Of a stretch of 64,000 nucleotides of DNA, positions 24,785-33,776 are shown piece after piece. The notes beneath the pieces are model-generated. The model had not been told where the DNA came from, did no database searches, and saw only the letters and a list, made by a program, of their open reading frames with translations. This DNA is from CAZWLY01 sp964634465 (GTDB lineage: Bacteria; Desulfobacterota; Desulfarculia; G963662305), in assembly GCA_964634465.1 (NCBI GenBank), contig CAZWLY010000007.1:124001-188000 (forward strand), written 5' to 3'. Each line of letters opens with the position of its first letter. Within the stretch, counting starts at the first letter, position 1. The translations under genes were made by a program, and so were the position numbers.

Positions 24785-26890
24785 CTAGACTATCTCCAGC
24801 CTGAGCACGTCGTCCCGGGGGTCGATCCTGGTCGTTCTGACCTTGATCCGCTGGCCGGGCGTGAGCGCCGAAGCGTCCAGCTTGGGGCTGGCCGCCCGGA
24901 GCATGGTTTCCAGGAGCACCAGGGAGAACCGATCGTGAAGCCGGTCCAGGACCAGGGCCTCCCACTCCCGGTCCGGGTGCTGGGCCAGGTATTTCAGGAG
25001 CCAGTAACGGTGGCGGCGGAAGCGGAGCTGGTTGTGGGCCCGGAGCAGCGGGGCCAGACTCTGGCACAGGTCTTCCAGATCGGGTTCGTTGTAGGGCGGC
25101 ATGACTCCGTCCAGCAGGGCCGAAAGCTGGCGAATGGTGACCAGATCGAGATAGCGCCTGATCGGCGAGGTGAAGGTGGTGTAGGCCGGCAGGCCCATCC
25201 CGGCGTGGGGGGTGGGGCAGGTGGTCAACTCCAGCCGGTTGAACAGCATCCGGCGGCGCAGCGTCACCCACAACGGGTCGGCCCCCTCGGGCGGATCGAA
25301 GCTGGTCGTGGGCGGGTCCTGGGCCCGAAACAGGGTCGGCACCCCGGCCTGGGCCAAGGTGGCGGCGATGAGCCGGTTGGCCAGGACCATCATTTCGGCG
25401 ATCATCATCCGGCTTGGTCCGGGCTCCTCGAAGCGCTCCACCTCGACCCGGCCGTCCTCGCCGACCCTGACGGCGACCTCGGGCGTCTCCAGGACCATGG
25501 CCCCGTCGCGCAGGCGGCGCTCCTTGAGCTTTACGGCCAGCTTGTGGAGTTCGGCCAGGCCGGGCTCGGTCTCGATTAAGGCGTCGGCCTGGTCGTAGGT
25601 CAGCCGCCGATCGACCCGGACCCGGCTCTTGACCACGTTGTAGCCCATTATCTCGGCCGACTCGTCCAGCTCGACCTTGAGGCTCAGCGCCGGGCGGAGC
25701 CGACCCTCGGTGAGCGAGAGCAGCCCTTCGGAGAGGACCGGCGGCAGCATGGGCAATCGCCGGTCGGGCAGGTAGATCGAGGACGCTCTCGAGCGGGCCT
25801 CGACGTCGAGGGCCGAGCCGGGAGCGACGAAAGGGGTGACGTCGGTGATGTGGATGTAGACTGTCCGTCTCCCGCCCTGGATGACGAGGGACAGGGCGTC
25901 GTCGAAGTCCTTGGTCTCGGCCCCGTCGATGGTGAAGGTCTCGAGCCCGGTCAGATCGGCCCGGTCGCTCCAACGCTCCTCGTCGGGGGGAGAGTCGGCC
26001 ACGTTTTCAGCCTCGGCCGTCACCTCGTCGGGGAAACTCGTCGGCAGGCCGAGCCGCCTGATCTCCAAGTCTTCGTCCTCGTCGAAGCGGCCCAACTTGA
26101 CCAGAAGCTTGAACGCCGCGTCGCGGCTCTTGATCCCGGCCGCGTCCAGGTAGCTCTTGACCCGGCTGAACTGGCGACTCTCGGCGCCGAACACGGCCAC
26201 GTCGATCAGGCGCTCGATGATCTCCTCGGCGTCGGCCGGGGGCGCCGGCTCCCGCCCGGCCCAAACCTCGGCCAGCCAGCCGCCGGCCGTCTCCCGTTCC
26301 CGGGCCAGCTCTTCGGCCCGCGCCCGCTGGGCCATGAGCGACTCGACCTTCTCGGCCGAGGTGACCACCAGGCCCTCGGGACGGTAGCGGAAGTATATCT
26401 TGTCGTCGATGACGGCCCTGATGACGGCCGAGATGTGGTCGAAATCGACCGGCTCACCGAACAAGAGCCCGGCCGCGAAGGCCGGGTCGAGCGGTTCCTC
26501 GCCCACCTCGTCGGCCACCAACTCCCAGATCTCGCTGAGATCGACCTGGAGCTTGAGCTTTTCGCGACGGGCGGCCGTCTCCTTGAGTCGGGCGGCGAGC
26601 TCCTCCCGGGACGAATCGATGGTGATGATCGGCCCGTCGGGATAGACCAGGCGCCTGACGGGGAGCACGATCTCCCGGTTGGCCTCGGTCAAAAGCCGGG
26701 GCCGGTCCTTTTTGAGTTCCAGGCAGACGCCGATCACAAAGCGGTTATCGGCAATATATTCTACGACTTGTCCAATTTTTACCAATCGAGCCTCCTCGCC
26801 GTCGGCGAGAGCCATTATCGGGCCTGATACGATCGGTGTCAAATCGTCGCTTGCGATCGGGTCTGGAACCCGGGTTTGGGGTTGACTCAT
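24785..26890 (-). CDS. RNase II/RNB-domain exoribonuclease
   Basis: The frame opens at 27025; the ATG at 26890 (MSQPQTRVPDP) is chosen, 701 residues. A later Met at 26818 (MALADGEEARLVKIGQVVEY) is equally possible; neither has a clear ribosome binding site. The RNB catalytic domain begins near FTIDGAETKDFDDALSL, whose Asp cluster binds Mg2+, followed by VYIHITDVTPFV and RRLPMLPPVLSEGLLSL; the conserved TFTSPIRRYLDL motif and a C-terminal S1-like domain close it. It degrades single-stranded RNA 3' to 5'. The N-terminal part is unlike E. coli RNase II and matches the delta-proteobacterial subgroup by my recollection. Confidence 0.88.
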   Translation of the reverse strand: MSQPQTRVPDPIASDDLTPIVSGPIMALADGEEARLVKIGQVVEYIADNRFVIGVCLELKKDRPRLLTEANREIVLPVRRLVYPDGPIITIDSSREELAARLKETAARREKLKLQVDLSEIWELVADEVGEEPLDPAFAAGLLFGEPVDFDHISAVIRAVIDDKIYFRYRPEGLVVTSAEKVESLMAQRARAEELARERETAGGWLAEVWAGREPAPPADAEEIIERLIDVAVFGAESRQFSRVKSYLDAAGIKSRDAAFKLLVKLGRFDEDEDLEIRRLGLPTSFPDEVTAEAENVADSPPDEERWSDRADLTGLETFTIDGAETKDFDDALSLVIQGGRRTVYIHITDVTPFVAPGSALDVEARSRASSIYLPDRRLPMLPPVLSEGLLSLTEGRLRPALSLKVELDESAEIMGYNVVKSRVRVDRRLTYDQADALIETEPGLAELHKLAVKLKERRLRDGAMVLETPEVAVRVGEDGRVEVERFEEPGPSRMMIAEMMVLANRLIAATLAQAGVPTLFRAQDPPTTSFDPPEGADPLWVTLRRRMLFNRLELTTCPTPHAGMGLPAYTTFTSPIRRYLDLVTIRQLSALLDGVMPPYNEPDLEDLCQSLAPLLRAHNQLRFRRHRYWLLKYLAQHPDREWEALVLDRLHDRFSLVLLETMLRAASPKLDASALTPGQRIKVRTTRIDPRDDVLRLEIV

Positions 26891-27321
26891 TGAGGCGTTG
26901 CTGTTACTTTCTGCAACCGTACCCGTCGCAATTCGTAACCTGGGGAACTGCTTGGCCGTTCTTAAGCTGGACGACAACAACGGTCGGTCTTGGCGGCTGC
27001 ACGCCAAAGGCGGTCTTCTAACCACGCTCGGGCGGAGCGAAGCAGACGGCGACGGGCGGGTGTTCGTAAACCATTCCAGAACATCGACCGGGGCATGCCG
27101 CCCAGACGGAAACGTCGTCCTCTTGTCACTGTTTTTTCAAGGTCGGAGCCGGGCCGGTTTCGGCCGTCGTCCTCTCCCTGTCGGTGGTCGTTTTCGCCAC
27201 AAACCCGGAACAATTGTTTGTAATATGTCGGGTTGATTTGTCGATTGGCCGGAGGCGAAAAAAGTTTTTGCCTGATATAACACCCAATTAAGCGGCCGAG
27301 AAGGTGGTTGGGGTCAAGAAA

Positions 27322-27355
27322 ATTGTTGACAATCGATGCTTAAGTTGACGACAAT
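27322..27355 (+). promoter_or_regulatory. Candidate promoter and operator upstream of the liv operon
   Basis: TTGACA (27326-27331) and GACAAT (27350-27355) are spaced 18 bases apart, a plausible sigma-70 promoter about 260 bases ahead of livG. ATTGTTGACAAT (27322-27333) is an ATTGT-N2-ACAAT palindrome on the -35 box, of the form bound by FadR-type GntR regulators; ACAAT recurs at 27351-27355. The rest of the 725-base gap 26891-27615 shows no gene I can support. Confidence 0.45.
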
Positions 27356-27615
27356 ATTTCCCCGGACGAGCACGGCGGCCGGACCGATTCGGCCCGGTGA
27401 AACGCTTCGGGGTCTCGGGTTTGAACGTCGTGCGAAGCGGTCTTTAGCCGGAGAAGACGGTTTTTGAAGAGGCTTCGCCTCGTCGGTTCGGTCGGCTCCG
27501 GCGGCGGACGGACGGCGAGTTTTCCGGCGGGGGGAAGCAAGGGTTACGGCGCGGTTTTGAATCGCCCGTTTTAAGTTCAATAGCGCTGCCTTTTGGATCG
27601 TATGGGATTGAACTG

Positions 27616-28395
27616 ATGTCTGAACTGGTTCTCAAAAACGTATCGATGAGATTCGGCGGCCTGTTGGCCGTGTCCCAACTCGATTTAGAGATTCCCACGG
27701 GTAAGATAACCAGCCTGATCGGACCCAACGGGGCGGGCAAGACGACGGTCTTCAACATGGTCACCGGCGTTTACCCGCCCAGCGATGGCGTCATCTCCTA
27801 CAACAACCACAAACTCAACGGATTGAGGCCCAACAAGATCATCTCTCTGGGAATCGCCCGGACCTTCCAGAACATCCGGCTGTTCAAGTCGATGACCGTC
27901 CTGGAAAACGTCCAGGTCGGCCGCCACTGTCGGACCAAGAGCGGCGCCGTGAGGGCCCTGTTGAAGACGCCGTATCGGAATCAAGAGGAAAAGGAGATCG
28001 TCCAGCGCAGCATGGAGCTGTTGGATTTCCTGGAGCTGGCCGACTCGGCCAACGAATACGCCTCCAACCTGCCCTACGGGCGGCAGCGCCGCCTGGAGAT
28101 AGCCCGGGCTCTGGCCACCGAGCCCAAGACTCTCTTGTTGGACGAACCGGCGGCCGGGATGAATCCGGCCGAGACGGTCGATCTGATGAACCTGATCCTC
28201 AAGATACGCGACACCGGCCTGACCATCTTCCTGGTCGAACACGACATGAAGCTGGTCATGGGCATCTCGGACCACGTCGTGGTTCTCGACCACGGCCAGA
28301 AGATCGCCGAGGGGTTGCCCAAGGAGATTCAGCAAAATAGTAAGGTAATCGAGGCTTATCTCGGCTCACAGCACGCGGAGGCCCAAAAAGGCTGA
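27616..28395 (+). CDS. livG: Branched-chain amino acid ABC transporter ATP-binding protein LivG
   Basis: 259 residues. Walker A GPNGAGKTT (about 37), Q-loop region, an ABC signature in the LivG variant form LPYGRQRRLEIARAL (about 153), Walker B LLLDEPAAGMNPAE and switch His in FLVEHDMKLVM. LivG is one of the two ATPases that power uptake of leucine, isoleucine and valine through LivHM. Unusually it is the first gene of the cluster, ahead of the binding protein. The ribosome binding site is weak. Start ATG fits the family (MSELVLKNVSMRFGGL). Confidence 0.95.
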   Translation: MSELVLKNVSMRFGGLLAVSQLDLEIPTGKITSLIGPNGAGKTTVFNMVTGVYPPSDGVISYNNHKLNGLRPNKIISLGIARTFQNIRLFKSMTVLENVQVGRHCRTKSGAVRALLKTPYRNQEEKEIVQRSMELLDFLELADSANEYASNLPYGRQRRLEIARALATEPKTLLLDEPAAGMNPAETVDLMNLILKIRDTGLTIFLVEHDMKLVMGISDHVVVLDHGQKIAEGLPKEIQQNSKVIEAYLGSQHAEAQKG

Positions 28396-28421
28396 GTGCA
28401 CAGACACTGGAGGAGGAAGGC

Positions 28422-29546
28422 ATGAGAAAATTGGTTGTCTTGACCCTGTGTGTGATCATGGTGTTGAGCCTGACCGGTCTGGCCGCGGCCAAGACCCTCA
28501 AACTCGGCACCATGAGCCCCCTGACCGGTCCCTACGCCCAGGACGGCACCGACATCAAGCAGGGCGTGTTGACGGCCGTGGACGTGTTCGGTCCGGTCAA
28601 GGGCTTCGACAAGGTGGAGGTGCTCGCCACCGACTCCGCCTGTGACGGCGGCAAGGCGACCGTCGCCGCCAACAAACTGATCACCAGCGGCGTCAACGCC
28701 GTCATCGGCGCCTACTGCTCCTCGGCCACCGAGCCGGCTCAGATTCCGCTGATGAAGAAGAAGATCATCATGGTCACCCCGGCCTCGACCAACGAGCGGC
28801 TGACCTCCAAGGGCTACAAGTACTTCTTCCGCATGCCTCCCCGGGACGACGTCCAGGCCTGGTCCACGGTCGAGTTCCTGGAGAAGAAGCTCAAGATCAA
28901 GACCCTGGCCCTGATCGACGACAAGCAGACCTACACCGCGGGACTCACCCACAACATTAAGAAGTTCGTGGCCAAGAACAACAAGATCAAGATCGTGGCC
29001 CACGAGCACATCACCCCCGGCGACAGCGACTTCACCGCTGTCTTGACCAAGCTCAAAAGGCTCAACCCCGATGTGATCTACATGAGCGTCTACCAGCCCG
29101 AGGGCTCCAAGATGGCCCCTCAGGCCAAGAAGCTGGGCATCAAGTCGATCCTGTTCAGCGAGGACGCCGTCTTCCATCCCAAGTTCCTGGAGGTGGCCGG
29201 ACCGGCCGCCGAGGGCGTTTTCCTGACCTTCGCCAAGGCCCCGGAGAGCCCGGAGCGGAAGGCCTTCGAGGAGACCTACAAGAAGAAGTGGAACGTCAAG
29301 AGCATCGGTTCTTACGCCTACTACGCCTTTGACGCCGGCATGATGCTGCTGGGCGCCATCCAGAAGGCCGGGACCACCGACGCCGACGTACTGCAGAAGG
29401 TGATCCGCGAGACCGTTTGGGACGGCATCACCGGCCAGATCAAGTTCGACAGCAAGGGCGACCGGAAACTGGCCCACGTGGTCTGGATCGTCAAGAACAA
29501 CAAGTTCGTGCCCTACTGGGATCCGATCACCGGCAAGGACCTGTAA
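28422..29546 (+). CDS. livK: Branched-chain amino acid ABC transporter substrate-binding protein
   Basis: 374 residues with a signal peptide (MRKLVVLTLCVIMVLSLTG, cut after LAAA). Type I periplasmic-binding fold of the LivJ/LivK family: GTMSPLTGPYAQDGTDIKQG at the N-terminus, GAYCSSATEPAQIPLMKKK, then TPASTNERLTSKGYKYFFRM, the usual ligand-pocket segments. It captures branched-chain amino acids, or related small amino or carboxylic compounds, in the periplasm for LivHMGF. GGAGGA precedes the ATG. A strong hairpin follows the stop and probably raises the binding-protein message over that of the permease genes. Confidence 0.94.
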   Translation: MRKLVVLTLCVIMVLSLTGLAAAKTLKLGTMSPLTGPYAQDGTDIKQGVLTAVDVFGPVKGFDKVEVLATDSACDGGKATVAANKLITSGVNAVIGAYCSSATEPAQIPLMKKKIIMVTPASTNERLTSKGYKYFFRMPPRDDVQAWSTVEFLEKKLKIKTLALIDDKQTYTAGLTHNIKKFVAKNNKIKIVAHEHITPGDSDFTAVLTKLKRLNPDVIYMSVYQPEGSKMAPQAKKLGIKSILFSEDAVFHPKFLEVAGPAAEGVFLTFAKAPESPERKAFEETYKKKWNVKSIGSYAYYAFDAGMMLLGAIQKAGTTDADVLQKVIRETVWDGITGQIKFDSKGDRKLAHVVWIVKNNKFVPYWDPITGKDL

Positions 29547-29555
29547 ACCCATTCC

Positions 29556-29581
29556 GGACCGGGGGCCTCGGCCCCCGGTCC
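29556..29581 (+). terminator. Hairpin between livK and livH (attenuator or mRNA-stabilising stem)
   Basis: GGACCGGGGGCC (29556-29567) is complementary to 29570-29581, giving an 11-pair stem with a tetraloop. No T-run follows. Stems at this place after binding-protein genes commonly protect the upstream message from 3' exonucleases or cut transcription into the permease genes partly. Confidence 0.65.
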
Positions 29582-29630
29582 GCCCGACCGGGACAGCCCA
29601 TATTATTTCTGTAACGAGGATTTCCGCCCC

Positions 29631-30551
29631 ATGGACCTGAGTGCGTTTCTTCTACAACAGTTGGTCAACGCTATCTTTTTGGGCAGCATTTACGCTCTGA
29701 TCGCCCTGGGCTACACCATGGTCTACGGCATCATCGAGTTGATCAACTTCGCTCACGGCGAGCTCTTCACCGCCGGCGCCTTCATCGGCGTCATCGTGCT
29801 TACCGCCCTCCAGCAGGCCGGTTGGGTGGAGACTCACTTCGTGTTGACGCTGATTATCACCTTCGCCTTGGCCATGGCCTACGTGGCCGTTCTCGGCGTG
29901 GCCGTCGAACACGTGGCCTACAAACCATTGAGGAACTCATCGCGCCTGTCCGCTCTCTTGAGCGCCCTGGGCATGTCGATCTTCCTGTCCAACGGGATGA
30001 TGCTCAGCCAGGGCGTCTCCGATAGGCCCTATCCGCAGATATTCGGGATCGAGGGCCTGGAGATCATGGGCGCCAAGATCACCAACGGCCAGATCTTCGT
30101 CATCCTCCTGGCGGTGGCGTTGATGGTGGGCCTCCAGATCTTCGTCCATCGGACCAAGCTGGGCAAGGCCATGCGGGCCACGGCTCAGAACCGGGGCATG
30201 GCGCGGATGCTCGGCATCGACATCGACCGGACGATCCGGGTGACGTTCATGATCGGCCCCGCCCTGGGCGCGGCGGCCGGGGTGATGGTCGGGTTGTCCT
30301 ACGGCGCGGTCCGGTTCGACATGGGATTCATCTTCATGATCAAGGCCTTTGCCGCGGCCATTCTGGGCGGCATCGGCTCCATTCCGGGGGCGATGCTGGG
30401 CGGTTTGATCATCGGCACCGTCGAGGTCGGCTGGGCGGCCTTCCTGCCCAGCGAGTGGAAGGACGTGACCACCTTCACCATCCTGATCTTGGTCTTGTAT
30501 CTCAAACCGAGCGGCCTGCTGGGCGAAAACGTTAGCGAGGGGCGGGTCTGA
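29631..30551 (+). CDS. livH: Branched-chain amino acid ABC transporter permease LivH
   Basis: 306 residues, polytopic. N-terminal membrane helices begin at LVNAIFLGSIYALIALGYTMVYGIIELINFAHGE, the LivH signature with the INFAHG motif. The cytoplasmic coupling loop is seen in KLGKAMRATAQNRGMARMLGID (about residue 180-200), the EAA-like segment contacted by the ATPases. The last helices contain AAILGGIGSIPGAMLGGLIIGTVE. It forms the heterodimeric channel with LivM. Its stop and the livM start share bases (…TGATGG at 30549-30553), so translation is coupled. Confidence 0.95.
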   Translation: MDLSAFLLQQLVNAIFLGSIYALIALGYTMVYGIIELINFAHGELFTAGAFIGVIVLTALQQAGWVETHFVLTLIITFALAMAYVAVLGVAVEHVAYKPLRNSSRLSALLSALGMSIFLSNGMMLSQGVSDRPYPQIFGIEGLEIMGAKITNGQIFVILLAVALMVGLQIFVHRTKLGKAMRATAQNRGMARMLGIDIDRTIRVTFMIGPALGAAAGVMVGLSYGAVRFDMGFIFMIKAFAAAILGGIGSIPGAMLGGLIIGTVEVGWAAFLPSEWKDVTTFTILILVLYLKPSGLLGENVSEGRV

Positions 30552-31792
30552 TGGTCCGGCAAGAACTGAAAAAACTGATAGTCTACTCCTTTTTCCTGGC
30601 GATCCTGTTGATCCCCATGCTCGGGTTCCGCAGCCCGTCCTTCGAATTCGGCCGCGCTTTCAAGACTTGGGGAGTCTTCGTCGCCATCCTGGTCATCAAC
30701 TTCATCGTCAAGATGATCCGGGGCGGCGAGCGCGAAGTCGGCGCCGCCCGCCGGCCGTGGTCGGAAAAAGTCGGCGAGCGGATCACGGCCATTCCCAAGA
30801 TCTACACTCTGGGCGGACTGCTCCTGCTGGTCGTGATCTACCCCATGTTCGCCAACGACTACATGATCGACGTCGGCATCACCTGCCTGATCTACGTCGC
30901 CCTCGGTTTGGGGCTCAACATAGTCGTCGGCCTGTGCGGCCTGCTGGACCTGGGCTACATCGCCTTCTACGCCGTGGGCGCCTACACCTATTCGTTGCTG
31001 AACCTGACCTTCGGCCTGTCCTTCTGGGCGGCGCTGCCCATCGGCGTGGTGCTGGGCATGGTCTGCGGGTGCATCATCGGCTATCCGACCTTGAAGATGC
31101 GGGGCGACTATCTGGCCATCGTCACCTTGGGGTTCGGAGAGATCATCCGCCTGGTTCTCAACAACTGGGATTCGTTGACGGCCGGTCCCAACGGCCTGTT
31201 CGGCATGGAGAAGCCGGCCCTCTACTACCCGCTCATAAAAGACGGCGGTTTGACCCTGGGGACGTTTTACATCGAGTCCTACACCGCCCTCTACTACTTC
31301 ATCGTGATCATCGCCATCCTGACCATAATCGGGGTCAGGCGTCTGGACAACTCCCGGATCGGCCGGGCCTGGGTCGCCATCCGGGAGGACGAGGTCGCGG
31401 CCGAACTGTCCGGCGTACCGACCACCCTGATCAAGCTCCTGGCCTACGCCCTGGGCGCGGCCTTCGCCTCGGTGGCCGGAGCGTTTTTCGCCGCCAAGTT
31501 GAGCTACACCAACCCCAACTTCTTCCTGTTCATGGAATCCTGTATCGTGCTGTGCATCGTCGTCCTGGGCGGTGTGGGCAGCATCCCGGGCATCGTCGTC
31601 GCCGCCATCGTTCTCATCGCCGTACCGGAGGTCTTTCGGGAACTGGAAAGCTACCGCATGCTCGCTTTCGGCGCCATCATGACCATCATGATGATCGTCA
31701 AGCCCGAAGGACTCATCCCGGCCTCGCGGCGCAGACGGGAGCTGCACGAGGCCGAGGTGCTGATGGCACGGAGGAACGCTGACGATGAGTGA
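30551..31792 (+). CDS. livM: Branched-chain amino acid ABC transporter permease LivM
   Basis: 413 residues. A 110-residue N-terminal extension with one or two extra membrane helices precedes the core, as in long LivM proteins. Core features: LGLNIVVGLCGLLDLGYIAFYAVGAYTYSLL, GYPTLKMRGDYLAIVTLGFGEIIRLVLNNW, the coupling loop (IGRAWVAIREDEVAAELSGV) and the closing VVLGGVGSIPGIVVAAIVL. It pairs with LivH. The ATG of livF lies inside its last codons (overlap of eight bases). Confidence 0.95.
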   Translation: MVRQELKKLIVYSFFLAILLIPMLGFRSPSFEFGRAFKTWGVFVAILVINFIVKMIRGGEREVGAARRPWSEKVGERITAIPKIYTLGGLLLLVVIYPMFANDYMIDVGITCLIYVALGLGLNIVVGLCGLLDLGYIAFYAVGAYTYSLLNLTFGLSFWAALPIGVVLGMVCGCIIGYPTLKMRGDYLAIVTLGFGEIIRLVLNNWDSLTAGPNGLFGMEKPALYYPLIKDGGLTLGTFYIESYTALYYFIVIIAILTIIGVRRLDNSRIGRAWVAIREDEVAAELSGVPTTLIKLLAYALGAAFASVAGAFFAAKLSYTNPNFFLFMESCIVLCIVVLGGVGSIPGIVVAAIVLIAVPEVFRELESYRMLAFGAIMTIMMIVKPEGLIPASRRRRELHEAEVLMARRNADDE

Positions 31793-32504
31793 GCCGATCC
31801 TGGAACTCAAAGAGGTACACACCTATTACGGCAACATCCACGCCCTGAAGGGCATCACCTGCCAGGTGGCCCAGGGCAGCATCGCCTGCCTGATCGGGGC
31901 CAACGGGGCCGGCAAGACCACGACCCTGATGACCATCTTCGCCTCGCCCCAGGCGAGCCGGGGAGAGATACTTTTCAAGGGCGAGCCGATTCACCAGCTC
32001 CGGACCGAACAGATCGCCATTCGAGGAGTGGCCCAGGCGCCGGAGGGAAGGCAGATCTTTCCCCGGATGACGGTCATGGAAAACCTGGAGATGGGCGCCT
32101 ATCTGCGCGACGACAAAGACGGCGTGGCCGAGGACCTGGAGTACGTCTTCGGGCTGTTCCCGGTGCTCAAGGAACGCCGCAACCAGTTGGGCGGCACCCT
32201 GTCCGGCGGGGAACAGCAGATGCTGGCCATCGGCCGAGCCTTGATGTCCCGGCCGGAACTGCTGCTCCTGGACGAGCCCTCCCTGGGTTTGGCCCCCAAG
32301 CTGGTCGATCTCATCTTCGAGACGATCATCTCCATCAACAAGGAGGGGACGTCCATCTTCCTGGTCGAGCAGAACGCCAGCATGGCCTTGAGCATCTCGG
32401 ATACGGGCTTCGTCATGGAAACCGGCCGGGTGATCCTGTCCGGACCGGCCAAGGAACTGGCCCAGAACGAGGCCGTCCAGAAGGCCTATCTGGGTATCGA
32501 GTAG
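31785..32504 (+). CDS. livF: Branched-chain amino acid ABC transporter ATP-binding protein LivF
   Basis: 239 residues. Walker A GANGAGKTT (about 39), Q-loop in RGVAQAPEGRQIFPRMTV (the PEGR motif typical of LivF), signature LSGGEQQMLAIGRAL (about 143), Walker B LLLLDEPSLGLAPKL, switch region FLVEQNASMAL. It is the second ATPase of the transporter and the last gene of the operon; an intrinsic terminator stands 62 bases downstream. Confidence 0.96.
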   Translation: MSEPILELKEVHTYYGNIHALKGITCQVAQGSIACLIGANGAGKTTTLMTIFASPQASRGEILFKGEPIHQLRTEQIAIRGVAQAPEGRQIFPRMTVMENLEMGAYLRDDKDGVAEDLEYVFGLFPVLKERRNQLGGTLSGGEQQMLAIGRALMSRPELLLLDEPSLGLAPKLVDLIFETIISINKEGTSIFLVEQNASMALSISDTGFVMETGRVILSGPAKELAQNEAVQKAYLGIE

Positions 32505-32565
32505 CTGTTTCGATATCGGAGACAGGCGAGGCAGGCTCGCCTCCCGGATGAGGCGCAAACAATTT

Positions 32566-32601
32566 CAAGGGGCCGGCTGATATGGCCGGTCCCTTGTTTT
32601 T
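32566..32601 (+). terminator. Rho-independent terminator of the liv operon
   Basis: CAAGGGGCCGGC (32566-32577) pairs with GCCGGTCCCTTG (32585-32596) over 12 positions with one G-U, loop of seven, followed by TTTTT (32597-32601). Positioned after livF and before the convergent recR gene. The remainder of 32505-32817 shows nothing else. Confidence 0.9.
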
Positions 32602-32817
32602 CCACCGGAGCCCATTTCGGAGCCGCTCCCTCACCCTTGGAGGGTCCCGTCTCATCTCCCACCTGAAAAGCCCAGGCCGGGAAGGTCTCGATTCCCTTCA
32701 ACAGACCTTGCCGGGAGTTGGCTTTGGCCAAAGGCCTGGTTTTATGGTCGCGGTGGTCGGAGGATAGACGGTTCTTGGCCGATGGGGCCCGATTCCGCCG
32801 GGAGACCTCTCCAGGCC

Positions 32818-33414
32818 TCAGCTACGCCTTCCCTCCAGTGAGGCCTTGAGGGTCTGGGGGTCGGCGAATTCGATGTCCGCCCCCAGCGGCAGGCCGAAGG
32901 CCAGGCGGGATATCTTGAGCGGCTCGCCGGCAAGCGTCTCGGCGATAAAGGCGGCCGTGGCCCGACCCTGGGCGGTAGAACTCAGGCCCAGAATGACCTC
33001 CCTCACGCCGCCCGACCTCACCCGCTCGAGCAGTTCGTCGATCCTGAGATTGGCCGGGCCGACCTTGTCCAGAGGGGCCAGCAGGCCGCCCAGGACGTGG
33101 TAGACGCCGCCGAAGGCCTCGGCCCGTTCCATGGCCGCCACCTCGGCCGGGCCCTCGACGACGCAGATCAGACCCTTGTCCCGCTCCTCGCTAGAGCAGA
33201 TGGGACAGAGCTCCTGGTCGGTCAAGTTGAAGCACTCCGGGCAGGGGCGGATGTTTTCCCTGGCCTCGGTGAGCGACTCGGCCAGGTCGAGGGCCAGGCC
33301 CTTGGGAGCCCGCAAGAGGTAAAGGGCCAACCGGACGGCCATCTTGGGGCCGATCGAGGGCAGGCGGGCCAGGGCGGCGATCAGTCGCTCCAGCGCCGGC
33401 GGGTAGACGGACAT
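32818..33414 (-). CDS. recR: Recombination protein RecR
   Basis: 198 residues, the normal length. Helix-hairpin-helix at the N-terminus (LARLPSIGPKMAVRLALYLL), zinc finger (CPECFNLTDQELCPIC, residues about 54-70), Toprim domain (GLICVVEGPAEVAAME, then GLSSTAQGRATAAFIAETL) and C-terminal Walker-like RLAFGLPLGADIEFAD. With RecO and RecF it loads RecA on gaps. It is the third gene of the conserved dnaX-ybaB-recR block, 29 bases after ybaB. Confidence 0.96.
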   Translation of the reverse strand: MSVYPPALERLIAALARLPSIGPKMAVRLALYLLRAPKGLALDLAESLTEARENIRPCPECFNLTDQELCPICSSEERDKGLICVVEGPAEVAAMERAEAFGGVYHVLGGLLAPLDKVGPANLRIDELLERVRSGGVREVILGLSSTAQGRATAAFIAETLAGEPLKISRLAFGLPLGADIEFADPQTLKASLEGRRS

Positions 33415-33443
33415 GGTCGGGGTTCGACTCGTTTCGGGCCCGG

Positions 33444-33755
33444 CTAGACCAGGCCGGGGATGTTGATGCCGCCGGTCAGCTTGCCCATCTCCTCCTTGAC
33501 CATCTCCTGGGAGCGGTTCAAGGCCTCATTGACGGCGGCCCGGACGAGGTCCTGGAGCATCTCGATGTCGTCGGGATCGACCACCTCGGGCTCGATGGTC
33601 AGCGAGATCAGCTCCTGCCGGCCGTTGACCACGGCGACGACCATGCCGCCGCCGGCCGAGGCCTCGACCGTCCTCTCGCCCAGCTCTTCCTGGAGCTTGG
33701 CCATGCGGGCCTGAAGCTGTTGGGCCTGCTTGACCAGATTTCCCATGCCTTTCAT
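33444..33755 (-). CDS. YbaB/EbfC family nucleoid-associated protein
   Basis: 103 residues. N-terminal helix rich in Gln/Lys (MGNLVKQAQQLQARMAKLQEEL), then the EbfC beta sheet (VEASAGGGMVVAVVNGRQELISLTIEPEVVD) and a C-terminal helix (LVRAAVNEALNRSQEMVKEEM). Members bind DNA as dimers and organise the nucleoid; they are nearly always found between dnaX and recR, as here. 21 bases follow dnaX. Confidence 0.95.
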   Translation of the reverse strand: MKGMGNLVKQAQQLQARMAKLQEELGERTVEASAGGGMVVAVVNGRQELISLTIEPEVVDPDDIEMLQDLVRAAVNEALNRSQEMVKEEMGKLTGGINIPGLV

Positions 33756-33776
33756 ATGGTTGAACCTCCAATTGGT

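Noticed and set aside
26898..27236. 112-codon frame between the RNase gene and livG
   Set aside because: No ribosome binding site, no domain, and an atypical residue mix; treated as intergenic.
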